Below are positions 8,271 through 16,830 of a stretch of DNA of 52,367 nt, piece after piece. Below the pieces are notes generated by a model, which had not been told where the DNA came from, made no database searches, and was given only the letters and a program-made list of their open reading frames with translations. Made by a program: the position numbers and the translations under genes. Source of the stretch: Acidimicrobiales bacterium (GTDB taxonomy: Bacteria; Actinomycetota; Acidimicrobiia; Acidimicrobiales; GCA-2861595); assembly GCA_036262515.1 (NCBI GenBank), contig DATAIT010000116.1, forward strand, positions 1-52,367, given 5' to 3'. Within the stretch, counting starts at the first letter, position 1. Every line of letters starts with the position of its first letter.

Positions 8271-9206
8271 ATGGGACGACGCCTGGCCGTGGCCCTAGTG
8301 GCACTCGCCGTCCTGGGCGCGTGTTCCGGCGACGAAAAGCCCATGGTGGCCTCCGGTGACACCTCCACGACCTCCACGACCGTCGCATCCGAAGCCCCGA
8401 CGACCACCGCCGTGGCGGCCCCGTCGACCTCGGGAACTGCTTCTGCGACCACGCGCCCGGCCACCACGCTGCCCGGCGGCGGCGCCGCCCTCGCCGCCGG
8501 CGACCCGGCGTCGGTGGCCGTCGCCCTTGCCGCCAGCGAGGCGGCGATCCGCGACCCCGGCACGCCGATGGCAGACCTCGAGCGCCACGGCCGGGCGCAG
8601 CAGGTCGCCTACCGCCAGCTGGCGGCCCATCCGGAGTGGCTCGACCAGGTGCTCGACGGGGTGCCGCAGTCGTTGCACGCGACCGTGCGGGCCAACGTGG
8701 CCGCCGGCACCGAGCTGCGGGCCCTCACCAAGCCCCAGCCGGCGCTGCCGCCGTGGCGCATCGTGGCTCCTGCGCCGGCCGACGAACTGCTCGGCTACTA
8801 CAAGTCGGCGGCGGACGCCCTCGGCGTGCCCTGGAACTACCTGGCCGCCATCCACCTGGTCGAGACCCGCATGGGCCGGATCCGGGGCACGTCGACGTCG
8901 GGCGCCCAGGGGCCGATGCAGTTCCTTCCCGCCACGTGGGCCCAGTACGGCGAAGGCGGGGACATCAACTCCAACCGCGACTCGATCCTCGCCGCCGCCC
9001 GGTACCTGGCGAGGAACGGCGCCCCGGCCGACCTGCCGCATGCCCTGTATGCGTACAACCACAGCCAGCACTACGTGAACGCCGTCACCGCCTACGCCGA
9101 GCAGATGGGCACAGCCGAGCGGGCGTATTACGGCTACTACCAGTGGCAGGTGTACTACCGCATGGCCGACGGCGATCACCTGCTCCCCGTCGGTTACGGC
9201 TCCTGA
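8271..9206 (+). CDS. Lipoprotein lytic transglycosylase (SLT fold)
   Basis: This is a 311-residue cell-wall enzyme. A signal peptide ends in the lipobox VLGAC with Cys18, so the protein should be lipid-anchored outside the membrane. A Thr/Ser-rich linker (about 25-75) follows. The C-terminal half is an SLT-type lysozyme-like domain with the catalytic Glu in HLVETRMG, then SGAQGPMQFLPATW, INSNRDSILAAARYL and ALYAYNHSQHYVNAV. Such domains cleave the peptidoglycan glycan strand to 1,6-anhydro products. ATG 8271 is fixed by the signal peptide and the -10 hexamer upstream. The gene is convergent with the pstS gene on the other side of a strong hairpin. Confidence 0.9.
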   Translation: MGRRLAVALVALAVLGACSGDEKPMVASGDTSTTSTTVASEAPTTTAVAAPSTSGTASATTRPATTLPGGGAALAAGDPASVAVALAASEAAIRDPGTPMADLERHGRAQQVAYRQLAAHPEWLDQVLDGVPQSLHATVRANVAAGTELRALTKPQPALPPWRIVAPAPADELLGYYKSAADALGVPWNYLAAIHLVETRMGRIRGTSTSGAQGPMQFLPATWAQYGEGGDINSNRDSILAAARYLARNGAPADLPHALYAYNHSQHYVNAVTAYAEQMGTAERAYYGYYQWQVYYRMADGDHLLPVGYGS

Positions 9207-9227
9207 ACAGGCCCCGCGTCGAATGCA

Positions 9228-9261
9228 AAGAGGGGTCCGGCCCCCGGGCCGGACCCCTCTT
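9228..9261. terminator. Perfect 16-bp bidirectional terminator hairpin
   Basis: Arms 9228-9243 (AAGAGGGGTCCGGCCC) and 9246-9261 are exact reverse complements with a two-base centre. The hairpin lies between the convergent transglycosylase gene and the secreted pstS gene. Short A/T ends on both sides fit use in both directions. Confidence 0.85.
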
Positions 9262-9303
9262 GCGGGGAAGCTCGATGCGGGACGAGCCCGCACCGTCTTG
9301 GGG

Positions 9304-10413
9304 TTACAGCGGTGCGGGCTCCTTGCGGCACGTGCTGTTGGGCAGCCCGGGGCCGCTCGGCCCACTGGCGATCGGCACGAACCCGTAGAGGGTGATGTTG
9401 GTCGCCTGCGAGCCCGAGCACAGGAAGCCGGGTCCGGTGGCGTCCACGCCGACGGCGCGCAGCACGTCACCGTAGGACGGCGACGTTGTCTTGGCCACGT
9501 TGTAGACCCAGCGGACGCCGAGGAATGTGGCGTTGCCGATGGTCGTCGTGTTGGGCTGCACGCCATTGATGTTCCCCAGCTTGGTCCCGGCCCGGAGATC
9601 GGGGACGACCAGGTTCTTCTGCGCCGTGAATTGTGCGAAGGAGTAGGGAAGAAGGGCGGTCGCCCGGTCGCCGGCGGCGACGAGGGTCGAGTCGTTCTCC
9701 TGGATCTCCGTCGACGGGCAGGCCGGGTTGTTGCTGGTGTTGCCGCCCAGGACCTTGCTGTCGAAGAACGACCGGGTGCCAGAGCCGGCCTGCGCCGTGT
9801 AGCGGACGATCACGCCGGGATCGCCTCCGACGGCGCTCCAGTTGTTGACCACGCAGCCGTAGATGTCCTTGAGGTTCTGCTGGGTCAGGTTCTTCGGGGC
9901 GCAGCCGACGGGGCCGGTGTCGGTGCCCGGGCAGGCCGTGTTCCGGAAGGCGTCCCAGCTGACCGCATCCTTGGCGTACGCGTAGAACTCGATGTTGGCC
10001 GGGTCCGATCCGCTCCGCCCTCGCGAGGAGCGGGCCATGTCGACGCAGCCGGTCGTGTCGTTGATGAGCGCCGTGATGCCGGACGACGATCCGTTCGGCG
10101 GCAGGTTGCCCGGGTTCGTGTAGCTGAAGGCGGCGCAGTTGGCGTCCCCCGGCACGGCGTAGGACCCGCCGGCGGCGAGCACCGGCGGCACGTTCTTGGC
10201 CGTGTCGATGGGCGCCGGGTTGAAGGTGGTGTTGACGTTGAACTTCTTCAGGATCTTCCCCATGACGTCGAACGTCGTGTCGGAGCCGACGGCTGCAAGG
10301 ACGTTCGAGGCCCCGTTCGGCGCCGGCACGGCGTGCGCAGGCGCTGTCGTCAGTCCGACCATCAGCCCCGCGGCCGCCAGGCCGAGTGCCGCGTGTTTCC
10401 CCAGTGAGCGCAT
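9304..10413 (-). CDS. pstS: Secreted PstS-like phosphate-binding protein
   Basis: This 369-residue protein has a classical signal peptide (hydrophobic core within residues 8-24, cleavage after APAHA) and no lipobox Cys, so it is predicted to be secreted or cell-wall associated. The PBP fold starts with VLAAVGSDTTFDVMGKIL, has the polar segment ARSSRGRSGSD, and carries the phosphate-loop-like YTAQAGSGTRSFF. Several Cys pairs suggest disulfides. AAGGGGAG lies just before the ATG. It is the last gene of a minus-strand cluster behind the sortase-like gene, with a 160-bp gap that may hold its own promoter. Ligand specificity is inferred from family and locus. Confidence 0.85.
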   Translation of the reverse strand: MRSLGKHAALGLAAAGLMVGLTTAPAHAVPAPNGASNVLAAVGSDTTFDVMGKILKKFNVNTTFNPAPIDTAKNVPPVLAAGGSYAVPGDANCAAFSYTNPGNLPPNGSSSGITALINDTTGCVDMARSSRGRSGSDPANIEFYAYAKDAVSWDAFRNTACPGTDTGPVGCAPKNLTQQNLKDIYGCVVNNWSAVGGDPGVIVRYTAQAGSGTRSFFDSKVLGGNTSNNPACPSTEIQENDSTLVAAGDRATALLPYSFAQFTAQKNLVVPDLRAGTKLGNINGVQPNTTTIGNATFLGVRWVYNVAKTTSPSYGDVLRAVGVDATGPGFLCSGSQATNITLYGFVPIASGPSGPGLPNSTCRKEPAPL

Positions 10414-10573
10414 TTTCTCCCCTTGTCGTGCTGCCAGGCGCGTTCGCCGGCAGGCTTTCTTCCTTCGATGAGGGGTCTAATCAGTGGAGGTGAACTCCAG
10501 AACCCCAGAAGGGCGTCCACGGGGTGAAATCAACCTGTCCGGTGGGCGACCGGCGCCCCGAGGGGCGGCGTCG

Positions 10574-11497
10574 TCACAGTGTGGCGGGCAGCGCGCCGGA
10601 GAAGCTGTCGAACACCACGTAGACGGCGGCGACGAGAATCGGCGTGGTGATGATCCAGCTGGGCCACAGCCTCCAGCGCCGGTAGAGCAGGGCGGCGCCG
10701 ACGGCCGCCGCCAGGAGGGCCTCGGACGCGAGCAACAGCGGTGTGGCGATCCTCCCGTCACCGTGCACGCCGTCCTCGACCTCGAGAAGATCCTTCGGCC
10801 GCCCGGCCGGCGCCGGGTTGGGGGTGCCCTGGAGCGACGCGGTGACCACCAGCCGCCGTGACGGCCGCAGCGGCGGATCGGACGTGACCAGGGTGAGCCG
10901 GTTGTCGTCCGTCGGGCCGATGACGTCGGGCTGGCCCGCCGCCGGCCTCGTCGTCGCCGTCACAGTGTAGAGGCTGGTCCCCTGCCCGGTCGTGACCCGG
11001 ATCCGGTCCCCGCCCCGCAGGTGCCCGATGCGGGCGAACGGCGCGCCGTACGTGGAGCGGCGGGCCGCCACCACCGCGTTGCCCGGCTGGCCGGGAAGAG
11101 GTCGGGTCCGCAGGTGACCAGGCGCCCGCTTCAGCACGTTCGGCGCCGTCCCCTCGAGCACGACCTGGCGGACGTGGAGTCTCGGTATCTCCAGGAGGGC
11201 GACCGGCGTGCCTTCCCGGATCGCGCCACCGACCGGTGTGCGGCCCGCTTCGAGGTCAGAGCGCAGTGTCGCGAACAAGATGGTCTGGTCGCGGGCCTGG
11301 GCGACGTCGGAGACGACCAGGAGGAAGACCAGGTAGCCGGCGACGACCAGTGCGAGCGTCGTGAGACCTCGGCCGAGGGCTCGGACGAGCCCGGCCTGCG
11401 CCCGCCCGCTGACACGCAGACTGGGCAATGGCACCGGCTGGACCTCGCCCAGCGCAGGGCCTCCAGGGGGTCGCCGCCGCGTCGGGTCGCCCGACAT
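10574..11497 (-). CDS. Degenerate sortase-like membrane protein (catalytic His and Cys replaced)
   Basis: This 307-residue protein has one N-terminal transmembrane helix (about 46-63), a sortase-fold domain (about 95-222), and two C-terminal helices (about 252-272 and 280-297). The framework is recognisable: EIPRLHVRQVVLEG, PLPGQPGNAVVAARRSTYGA and RLTLVTSDPPLRPSRRLVV. Active sortases carry His in the AGHR(S/T) position and Cys in the TLxTC position; here these are Arg146 and Ser206, while the conserved Arg (214/215) remains. The genomic codons are CGC and TCC, so no ordinary misreading of the frame explains it. It should not perform transpeptidation by the normal mechanism. The gene starts 26 bp after the anchored PstS-like gene, in the same operon. 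Confidence 0.8.
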   Translation of the reverse strand: MSGDPTRRRPPGGPALGEVQPVPLPSLRVSGRAQAGLVRALGRGLTTLALVVAGYLVFLLVVSDVAQARDQTILFATLRSDLEAGRTPVGGAIREGTPVALLEIPRLHVRQVVLEGTAPNVLKRAPGHLRTRPLPGQPGNAVVAARRSTYGAPFARIGHLRGGDRIRVTTGQGTSLYTVTATTRPAAGQPDVIGPTDDNRLTLVTSDPPLRPSRRLVVTASLQGTPNPAPAGRPKDLLEVEDGVHGDGRIATPLLLASEALLAAAVGAALLYRRWRLWPSWIITTPILVAAVYVVFDSFSGALPATL

Positions 11498-11523
11498 CGA
11501 TACTTTCTCGAGTGAGTGCTGGC

Positions 11524-13629
11524 TCACGTCGTCCGAGGCCCCTGTCCCGGCCGACGACGACCGCGCCACAGCACCACAGGACCGCTGACCCCGGCGAGCA
11601 GGCCGATCCCGACGAGAGCCGGCAGCACCATGCGGGCGGCGCTCCGGCCGACCACGGCGAGCGCGCGTCGTACGCTCTCGGCCGGCGATCGGGACGGGGC
11701 CGGCGCGGCCGGGCCGGCGCCGGGCGCAGTGGACGAGGCAGGGACGGCCCCCCGCAGCGACGTGCCCGGCCGTCCGCCCGGTGGGCCGTTGGCGCCGGCC
11801 GGACCGGAGGAGGCGGGGGCGGCGCCCTCCACCGCCGCGGCGAGGACCGCAGGGGCCGCGGGTGGTGCCGCCGACCCGGCGCCCCCCGAGCCGCCGGTGG
11901 CGGTGGCGTCGGCGTCGGTGTCCGCGGGCGCGGCGCCATCGTCGACGGAAGCCGGGCCGACCGGAGCCACCGCACCGGCGGACATTGCGGCCAAGGCATC
12001 GGCCGTCTGGGCCTGGAACGCCTCCGGCAGCGCGCTGTAGCCGTAGGGCAGCACGCCGCTCGCCTGTCCCGGCCCGGTCGCGTATTCGACGAACCGGCGG
12101 ATCCTCGCCGCCTTGTCGGTGCTGGTTGCCGACGTGGGAAGCACGGCATAGTCGATGCGTGGGATCGGATAGGCAGCGGCGTCGGGAGCGGCGAAGTTCG
12201 GCGCCCTCGTCACGCCGTCGGGGTTCGTGGTCATCGCCGCGTATGCCGCGGCGAGGCCGGCGGGCTCGGGAGCGACGAAAGTCCCGGCGGCGTTGCGCAG
12301 CCTGGCTACCGGGAGTCCGAAGGCGCGGGCGGTGGCCAGGTCGGTGACCCCGACCAGACCTTCTTGCAGAGGCGATACGGCGGCCGTCGTGGCCTGGTCG
12401 CCGGGCCCGGGTGGAGGATTCCGCCTCGCCTCCCCGTAGAGCAGGTTCTCCACGACCAGCCTCGTGCCTCGGCGCGGCACGTACTCCACGCTGTCCTTCC
12501 GCAGCTCGAAGGTGTCCGTCGGGTACGCGATCCCCTGCCATGCAGGGTCCACCGGCATCCCGGGCTCCTCGCCGGCCAGGAAGCGGCGGGCGTCGGTATC
12601 GGCGGCCAGCCAGCTGGTGAGGAGATACGTGTCGGCGTTCGACTCCGAGCGCAGGAGCGGCGGCGCCAGCCGGTTCAGGGGCCAGGTGTGGCCCGGATTG
12701 ACGGCGAGGAACTCGGGGTCGGTGAACAGGTTCCCGGTCCGCAGGTTGGCCGAATCGGCGATGATCCGAGCGACCAGGCGCGGCGTGAGGTTGAGCTCGG
12801 GGATCGGCTGGCCCTGGTTGTCCTTGATGTTGAAGGCGACCACCACCGCGTTGGCGTCCACGGGGGCGTACGCGAACACGCGGTGCCCGGGCGCCGCGGC
12901 AAGTTCCTCGGCCGTGAACGGGGTGCCGGTCACGGCGACGTCCACGAGATCATCGAGGAAGTCCCGCCGCCCGGCCGGGGACGACAGCTCGAGGTAGTTG
13001 CCCGACAAGGGAGTCTCGCCCGTGCACTGGCGGCCGATCCAGGCGTAGACGGCGCGCGCCGAGGCGCTCGCCCCTTCGAGGCTCACGTCGGGAATCCCCG
13101 CCGCGGGGCAGTCGGCCGCCGTGGGCGCGAAGCTGATCGGGGCCACGGCGGCCTTGTTGGCCAACCGCTCGGCGCTGAAGAGCCCGTTCTCGATGACGAG
13201 GATCGAGCACGGGGTGGCGACGCCGCAGCCCAGCTGTGGCAGGGTCGCCGTTCCCCGCACCTCGATGGTCGCCGTTCCCCCTCCGGTGCCGTTGGTGGCC
13301 GCGATCCGGAGGTTGCCGCGGTCCGGGTGCGGCGGCGGCAGGGCGGTGTAGCAGTCGCCGACGATGTCGGTCACGGCGGCCTTGCATTGCAGGATCACCA
13401 CGTCGTGCGGCGCGCCGGGCAACGAGGGCAGGAAGTGCTTCCAGTGCACGGTGACGGCTTGGCTCCCGAGGTTCGTCGCCGGCGTCACCGTCACCGTGCG
13501 CGGGTTCTCGACGGTATCCGCACCGGCGCGTATCGGCAGCATGGACACGACGGCCGCCGCGAGCAGCATGATCGTCCGCGGGGCCGACCGGCGGATCCCC
13601 CGGCGCGCCCCGCTGGACTGTTCGACCAT
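11524..13629 (-). CDS. Large membrane-anchored PstS-like protein with N-terminal beta domain
   Basis: This 701-residue protein has a signal peptide (APRTIMLLAAAVVSMLP), then a beta-rich domain (about 38-150) resembling neocarzinostatin-like/Ig-like modules (TVTVTPATNLGSQAVTVHW). A PstS-like binding region follows, recognised by YAPVDANAVVVAFNI, LNLTPRLVARII and GVLPYGYSALPEAF. A long Ala/Gly/Pro/Ser linker leads to a C-terminal transmembrane helix and an Arg-rich tail (WRGRRRPGQGPRTT). It should stay anchored in the membrane facing outward. No LPXTG-like sorting signal was found. ATG 13629 is preceded by a G-run; GTG 13668 is an alternative start. It is divergent from pstC across a PHO box and heads an operon with the sortase-like gene. 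Confidence 0.75.
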   Translation of the reverse strand: MVEQSSGARRGIRRSAPRTIMLLAAAVVSMLPIRAGADTVENPRTVTVTPATNLGSQAVTVHWKHFLPSLPGAPHDVVILQCKAAVTDIVGDCYTALPPPHPDRGNLRIAATNGTGGGTATIEVRGTATLPQLGCGVATPCSILVIENGLFSAERLANKAAVAPISFAPTAADCPAAGIPDVSLEGASASARAVYAWIGRQCTGETPLSGNYLELSSPAGRRDFLDDLVDVAVTGTPFTAEELAAAPGHRVFAYAPVDANAVVVAFNIKDNQGQPIPELNLTPRLVARIIADSANLRTGNLFTDPEFLAVNPGHTWPLNRLAPPLLRSESNADTYLLTSWLAADTDARRFLAGEEPGMPVDPAWQGIAYPTDTFELRKDSVEYVPRRGTRLVVENLLYGEARRNPPPGPGDQATTAAVSPLQEGLVGVTDLATARAFGLPVARLRNAAGTFVAPEPAGLAAAYAAMTTNPDGVTRAPNFAAPDAAAYPIPRIDYAVLPTSATSTDKAARIRRFVEYATGPGQASGVLPYGYSALPEAFQAQTADALAAMSAGAVAPVGPASVDDGAAPADTDADATATGGSGGAGSAAPPAAPAVLAAAVEGAAPASSGPAGANGPPGGRPGTSLRGAVPASSTAPGAGPAAPAPSRSPAESVRRALAVVGRSAARMVLPALVGIGLLAGVSGPVVLWRGRRRPGQGPRTT

Positions 13630-13744
13630 CACGCAGAACCCCCCCGGCCACCGCTTTGGGGTGACCACCTTCTCGAGACCCGGCGGGGACGTTGTCGTGC
13701 CGCCTGTGCCGTCGTAGCACAGGGATCTGCGCCCCGAGCACCCA

Positions 13745-13788
13745 GTTCCCCGAGAGTTCGGCCTGCGTTGGCCGGCCCTTCATCCTCG
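13745..13788 (+). promoter_or_regulatory. PHO box (tandem 11-bp repeats) upstream of pstC
   Basis: Units 13745-13755, 13756-13766 and 13767-13777 begin GTTC, GTTC and GTTG, and a weaker unit at 13778-13788 begins CTTC. The 11-bp period and GTTC heads match actinobacterial PhoP/RegX3 sites. The repeats point toward pstC (start 13852); the divergent PstS-like operon could also be affected. Confidence 0.65.
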
Positions 13789-13851
13789 TCTGAGATGCTG
13801 TCCCCGACGGGCGGAGGCTCCGCTCGCGCGCGGCAAGGGGAGGGGGTACGC

Positions 13852-14841
13852 ATGACGCAGTTGGCCGCCGTGCCGAGCGTCCCCGACACCGAGGACGAGC
13901 AGCGGACGCCGGTCGACGTGCGCCGGTCGGGCGCCGACCGCGCCTACCGGCTGGTCCTCCGCTGCTCGGGCGCGCTCACCCTGCTGCTGATGGCGTTCAT
14001 CGGCGGATTCCTGCTCATCCGGGCACGGCCGGCGTTGCACCAGGCCGGTTGGTCGTTCCTCACCGAGCGGCAGTGGGTCCCGAGTGGCGGGCGCTTCGGG
14101 ATCCTCGCCCTGCTGGTCGGGACGGTGATGATCGCACTGGTCGCACTGGTGATCGCCGTCCCCCTGTCCCTTGGCGCCGCACTGTTCATCACCGACTACG
14201 CCCCGCCGTGGCTCCGGCGCCTCCTGACCTCGCTGGTCGACCTTCTGGCCGCCGTTCCGAGCCTGGTGTACGGCTTGTGGGGCCGCTTCTTCCTCCAGCC
14301 CCGGCTCATCGGGGTGAGCCGCTGGCTGGGCACGCACCTCGCCTTCGTGCCGGTGTTCAAGACGTCGCGACCCGACTACGCCGCATCCACCTTCATCGCC
14401 GGCGTCGTGGTGTCGCTCATGATCCTCCCGATCTGCACGGCCGTCATGCGAGAGGTGTTCTCGGGCGCGCCTCCCGGCGAGAAGGAGGGGGCCCTCGCCC
14501 TTGGCGCGACGCGCTGGGGGATGATCCGCATGGTCGTGCTGCCGTTCGGCAAGGGCGGCATCATCGGCGGCTCGATGCTCGGGCTCGGCCGAGCGCTGGG
14601 GGAGACGATCGCCGTCACGTTGATCATCTCGCCCATCTTCACGCCCACGGTCCACATCCTCGAGGGTGGGGGGAACTCCATCGCCGCCCACATCGCCCTC
14701 CGGTTCGGGGAGGCGGACGACTTCGGTCTGAGCGCGCTGATGGCCGCCGGCCTCGCGCTCTTCACCGTCACCCTGGTCGTCAACGCGCTGGCGTCGATCG
14801 TCGTCAGCCGCTCGCGCTCGGGCGCAGCCACGGAGCTATGA
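13852..14841 (+). CDS. pstC: Phosphate ABC transporter permease PstC (system 1)
   Basis: This 329-residue membrane subunit has about six helices, beginning with GALTLLLMAFIGGFLLIRA. The ABC-permease coupling segment is KEGALALGATRWGMIRMVVLP, and GLGRALGETIAVTLI is typical of PstC. It forms the membrane channel with PstA for energy-driven phosphate import. The family is longer here in the region around GRFFLQPRLIGVSRWLGTHL, between helices. GGGGAGGGGG precedes ATG 13852. The stop overlaps the pstA start by 4 bp (ATGA). A PHO box lies about 65-105 bp upstream. Confidence 0.93.
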   Translation: MTQLAAVPSVPDTEDEQRTPVDVRRSGADRAYRLVLRCSGALTLLLMAFIGGFLLIRARPALHQAGWSFLTERQWVPSGGRFGILALLVGTVMIALVALVIAVPLSLGAALFITDYAPPWLRRLLTSLVDLLAAVPSLVYGLWGRFFLQPRLIGVSRWLGTHLAFVPVFKTSRPDYAASTFIAGVVVSLMILPICTAVMREVFSGAPPGEKEGALALGATRWGMIRMVVLPFGKGGIIGGSMLGLGRALGETIAVTLIISPIFTPTVHILEGGGNSIAAHIALRFGEADDFGLSALMAAGLALFTVTLVVNALASIVVSRSRSGAATEL

Positions 14842-15965
14842 CCCTCCGTACCCTCGACGTCCGGGCATCCACGGCGACGACGTTGTCCGCGTCGTCGAAG
14901 GAGGAGATCGCCGTCCGGCCCCGCACGCTCAAACGCTCCGACGTCGGGGAGCTGGCGGGTACGGCGTTGTCGGCACTGTGCCTCACCTGGCTGATCTACA
15001 CCCGCCTCACCCCCCTCCAGGGTGGACTCGGCTTCGTTCTCGTCTGGTACCTGGCCTTCCTCGCCAGCTACTGGCTCGTGGTGCGCGACCAGCGCGGCCG
15101 GATGGCGGCGAGCGATCGGCTGGCCGCGGTGGTGATCACCACCGTGGGCGTCGGTCTCCTCGTGCCCCTGCTGCTGGTGGTGGGCTACACGGTCTTCCGT
15201 GGGTACTCCGCCCTGCGACCGGTCTTCTTCACCCGCACGCAGGCCACCGTGGGCCCGCTGAGCGGCCCGACCGAGGGCGGCGGCGCGCACGCCATCGTCG
15301 GCACGCTCGAGCAGGTCGGCCTGGCCATGCTCGTCTCCGTGCCGCTCGGCCTGGCCACCGCTCTGTACCTGAACGAGGTGGGGGGCCGCCTGGCCCGACC
15401 GGTCCGCCTCATCGTCGACGCAATGAGCGCCATCCCGTCCATCGTCGCCGGCCTCTTCGTCTACGCCCTGGTCGTGCTCTCGCTCGGCCTCGGCCAGTCG
15501 GGTTTCGCCGCCTCGCTGGCCCTCGTCGTGCTGATGCTGCCCACCGTCACCCGGACGACCGAGGTGGTCCTTCGCCTCGTCCCCGGCAGCTTGCGCGAGG
15601 CGTCACTCGCACTCGGTGCCAGCGAATGGCGCACGGCCATGCGGGTCGTCCTGCCCACGGCCCGGACCGGCCTCGTCACCGCCGTCATCCTCGGGATCGC
15701 CCGGGCCGTGGGCGAGACGGCTCCCCTCCTGCTCACCGCCGGCGGCTCGGCCAGGATGCATCTGAACCCCTTCTCCGGCAGCCAGGACGCGCTCCCGCTC
15801 TTCGTGTACCGGCTGGTCCAGTTCCCCCAGCCGGCCCAGATCGACCGGGCCTGGACGGGCGCACTCGTGCTGCTCGCCGTGGTGCTGGTCCTCTTCGTGG
15901 CGGCCAGGGTCATCGGCAGCCGAGGCCCCGGTGGCGGCGGCCGGCTCCGCCGCCGCCCCAGGTGA
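14838..15965 (+). CDS. pstA: Phosphate ABC transporter permease PstA (system 1), N-terminally extended
   Basis: This 375-residue permease starts at the ATGA overlap with pstC. The conserved core (from about residue 95) has the coupling segment [21 protein letters not shown] and [18 protein letters not shown], typical of PstA. It is about 75 residues longer than usual PstA proteins. The extra N-terminal part adds two predicted transmembrane helices (around [13 protein letters not shown] and [18 protein letters not shown]) before the normal first helix. The purpose of the extension is unknown. pstB follows 13 bp downstream. Confidence 0.92.
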   Translation: MTLRTLDVRASTATTLSASSKEEIAVRPRTLKRSDVGELAGTALSALCLTWLIYTRLTPLQGGLGFVLVWYLAFLASYWLVVRDQRGRMAASDRLAAVVITTVGVGLLVPLLLVVGYTVFRGYSALRPVFFTRTQATVGPLSGPTEGGGAHAIVGTLEQVGLAMLVSVPLGLATALYLNEVGGRLARPVRLIVDAMSAIPSIVAGLFVYALVVLSLGLGQSGFAASLALVVLMLPTVTRTTEVVLRLVPGSLREASLALGASEWRTAMRVVLPTARTGLVTAVILGIARAVGETAPLLLTAGGSARMHLNPFSGSQDALPLFVYRLVQFPQPAQIDRAWTGALVLLAVVLVLFVAARVIGSRGPGGGGRLRRRPR

Positions 15966-15978
15966 AAGGAGCGCGATC

Positions 15979-16830
15979 GTGAGCGCGACCAAGCAGGCCC
16001 TGCCCTACGGGCAGGGATCGCCGGCCGGAGCCGAGCGCGATGGGCGACAAGGTGCCTCGGCGCCGGCGGAGCTCACGGTGCGGGGCGTGAGCGCGTGGTT
16101 CGGTACCCACAAGGTGCTGGACCGCGTGTCGCTCGACATCCCTGCGCGCCGGGTGACGGCCCTCATCGGCCCGTCGGGGTGCGGGAAGTCGACGTTCCTG
16201 CGGGTGCTGAACCGGATGCACGAGCTCGTGCCCGGCTCGTCTCTGGCCGGCTCGGTGGAGCTCGACGGGGTCGACATCTACCGGGGGGAACGCTCGGCGA
16301 CCGAGACACGCCGCCGCATCGGCATGGTGTTCCAGAAGCCGAACCCGTTCCCCGCCACGACGGTCGCCGACAACGTGGTGGCCGGGCTGAAGCTGTCGGG
16401 GGTCAAGGTGCGCGACAGCGACGAGATCGTGGAGAACAGCCTCAGGCAAGCGGGTCTGTGGAACGAGGTGAAGAACCGCCTGCGCGACTCCGGCGGGGCA
16501 CTCTCGGGCGGGCAGCAGCAGCGGTTGTGCATCGCCCGCGCCCTGGCCGTGCGGCCGCAGGTGCTGCTCATGGACGAACCCTGCTCGGCTCTCGACCCCA
16601 CTTCGACCCGCCGGATCGAGGAGACCATCGCCGAGCTCTCCGAGCGGGTGACCATCGTGATCGTCACGCACAACATGCAACAGGCGCAGCGGGTCTCCAC
16701 GGACTGCGCCTTCTTCCTGTCGGCCGAGGGCGAGCCCGGAAGCATCGTGGAGTCCGGGCCGACCGACAAGCTGTTCAGCGACCCCGAGGATGCTCGCACT
16801 CTCGACTACGTCCAGGGTCGCTTCGGATGA
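15979..16830 (+). CDS. pstB: Phosphate ABC transporter ATPase PstB (system 1)
   Basis: This 283-residue cytoplasmic ATPase powers the PstC/PstA channel. It has Walker [10 protein letters not shown], the PstB-typical [15 protein letters not shown] (Q loop), the ABC signature [15 protein letters not shown], Walker [14 protein letters not shown] and the switch His in [15 protein letters not shown] 15979 is chosen because AAAGGAG lies just upstream and an earlier in-frame start would add only linker residues. The stop overlaps the start of the anchored PstS gene by 4 bp. Confidence 0.95.
   Translation: MSATKQALPYGQGSPAGAERDGRQGASAPAELTVRGVSAWFGTHKVLDRVSLDIPARRVTALIGPSGCGKSTFLRVLNRMHELVPGSSLAGSVELDGVDIYRGERSATETRRRIGMVFQKPNPFPATTVADNVVAGLKLSGVKVRDSDEIVENSLRQAGLWNEVKNRLRDSGGALSGGQQQRLCIARALAVRPQVLLMDEPCSALDPTSTRRIEETIAELSERVTIVIVTHNMQQAQRVSTDCAFFLSAEGEPGSIVESGPTDKLFSDPEDARTLDYVQGRFG

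Noticed and set aside
10484-10530. GTTCACC on the minus strand upstream of the secreted pstS gene as a PHO box
   Set aside because: Only one clear unit exists; the positions 11 bases before and after do not repeat it, and the second TTCACC-like motif is out of phase.
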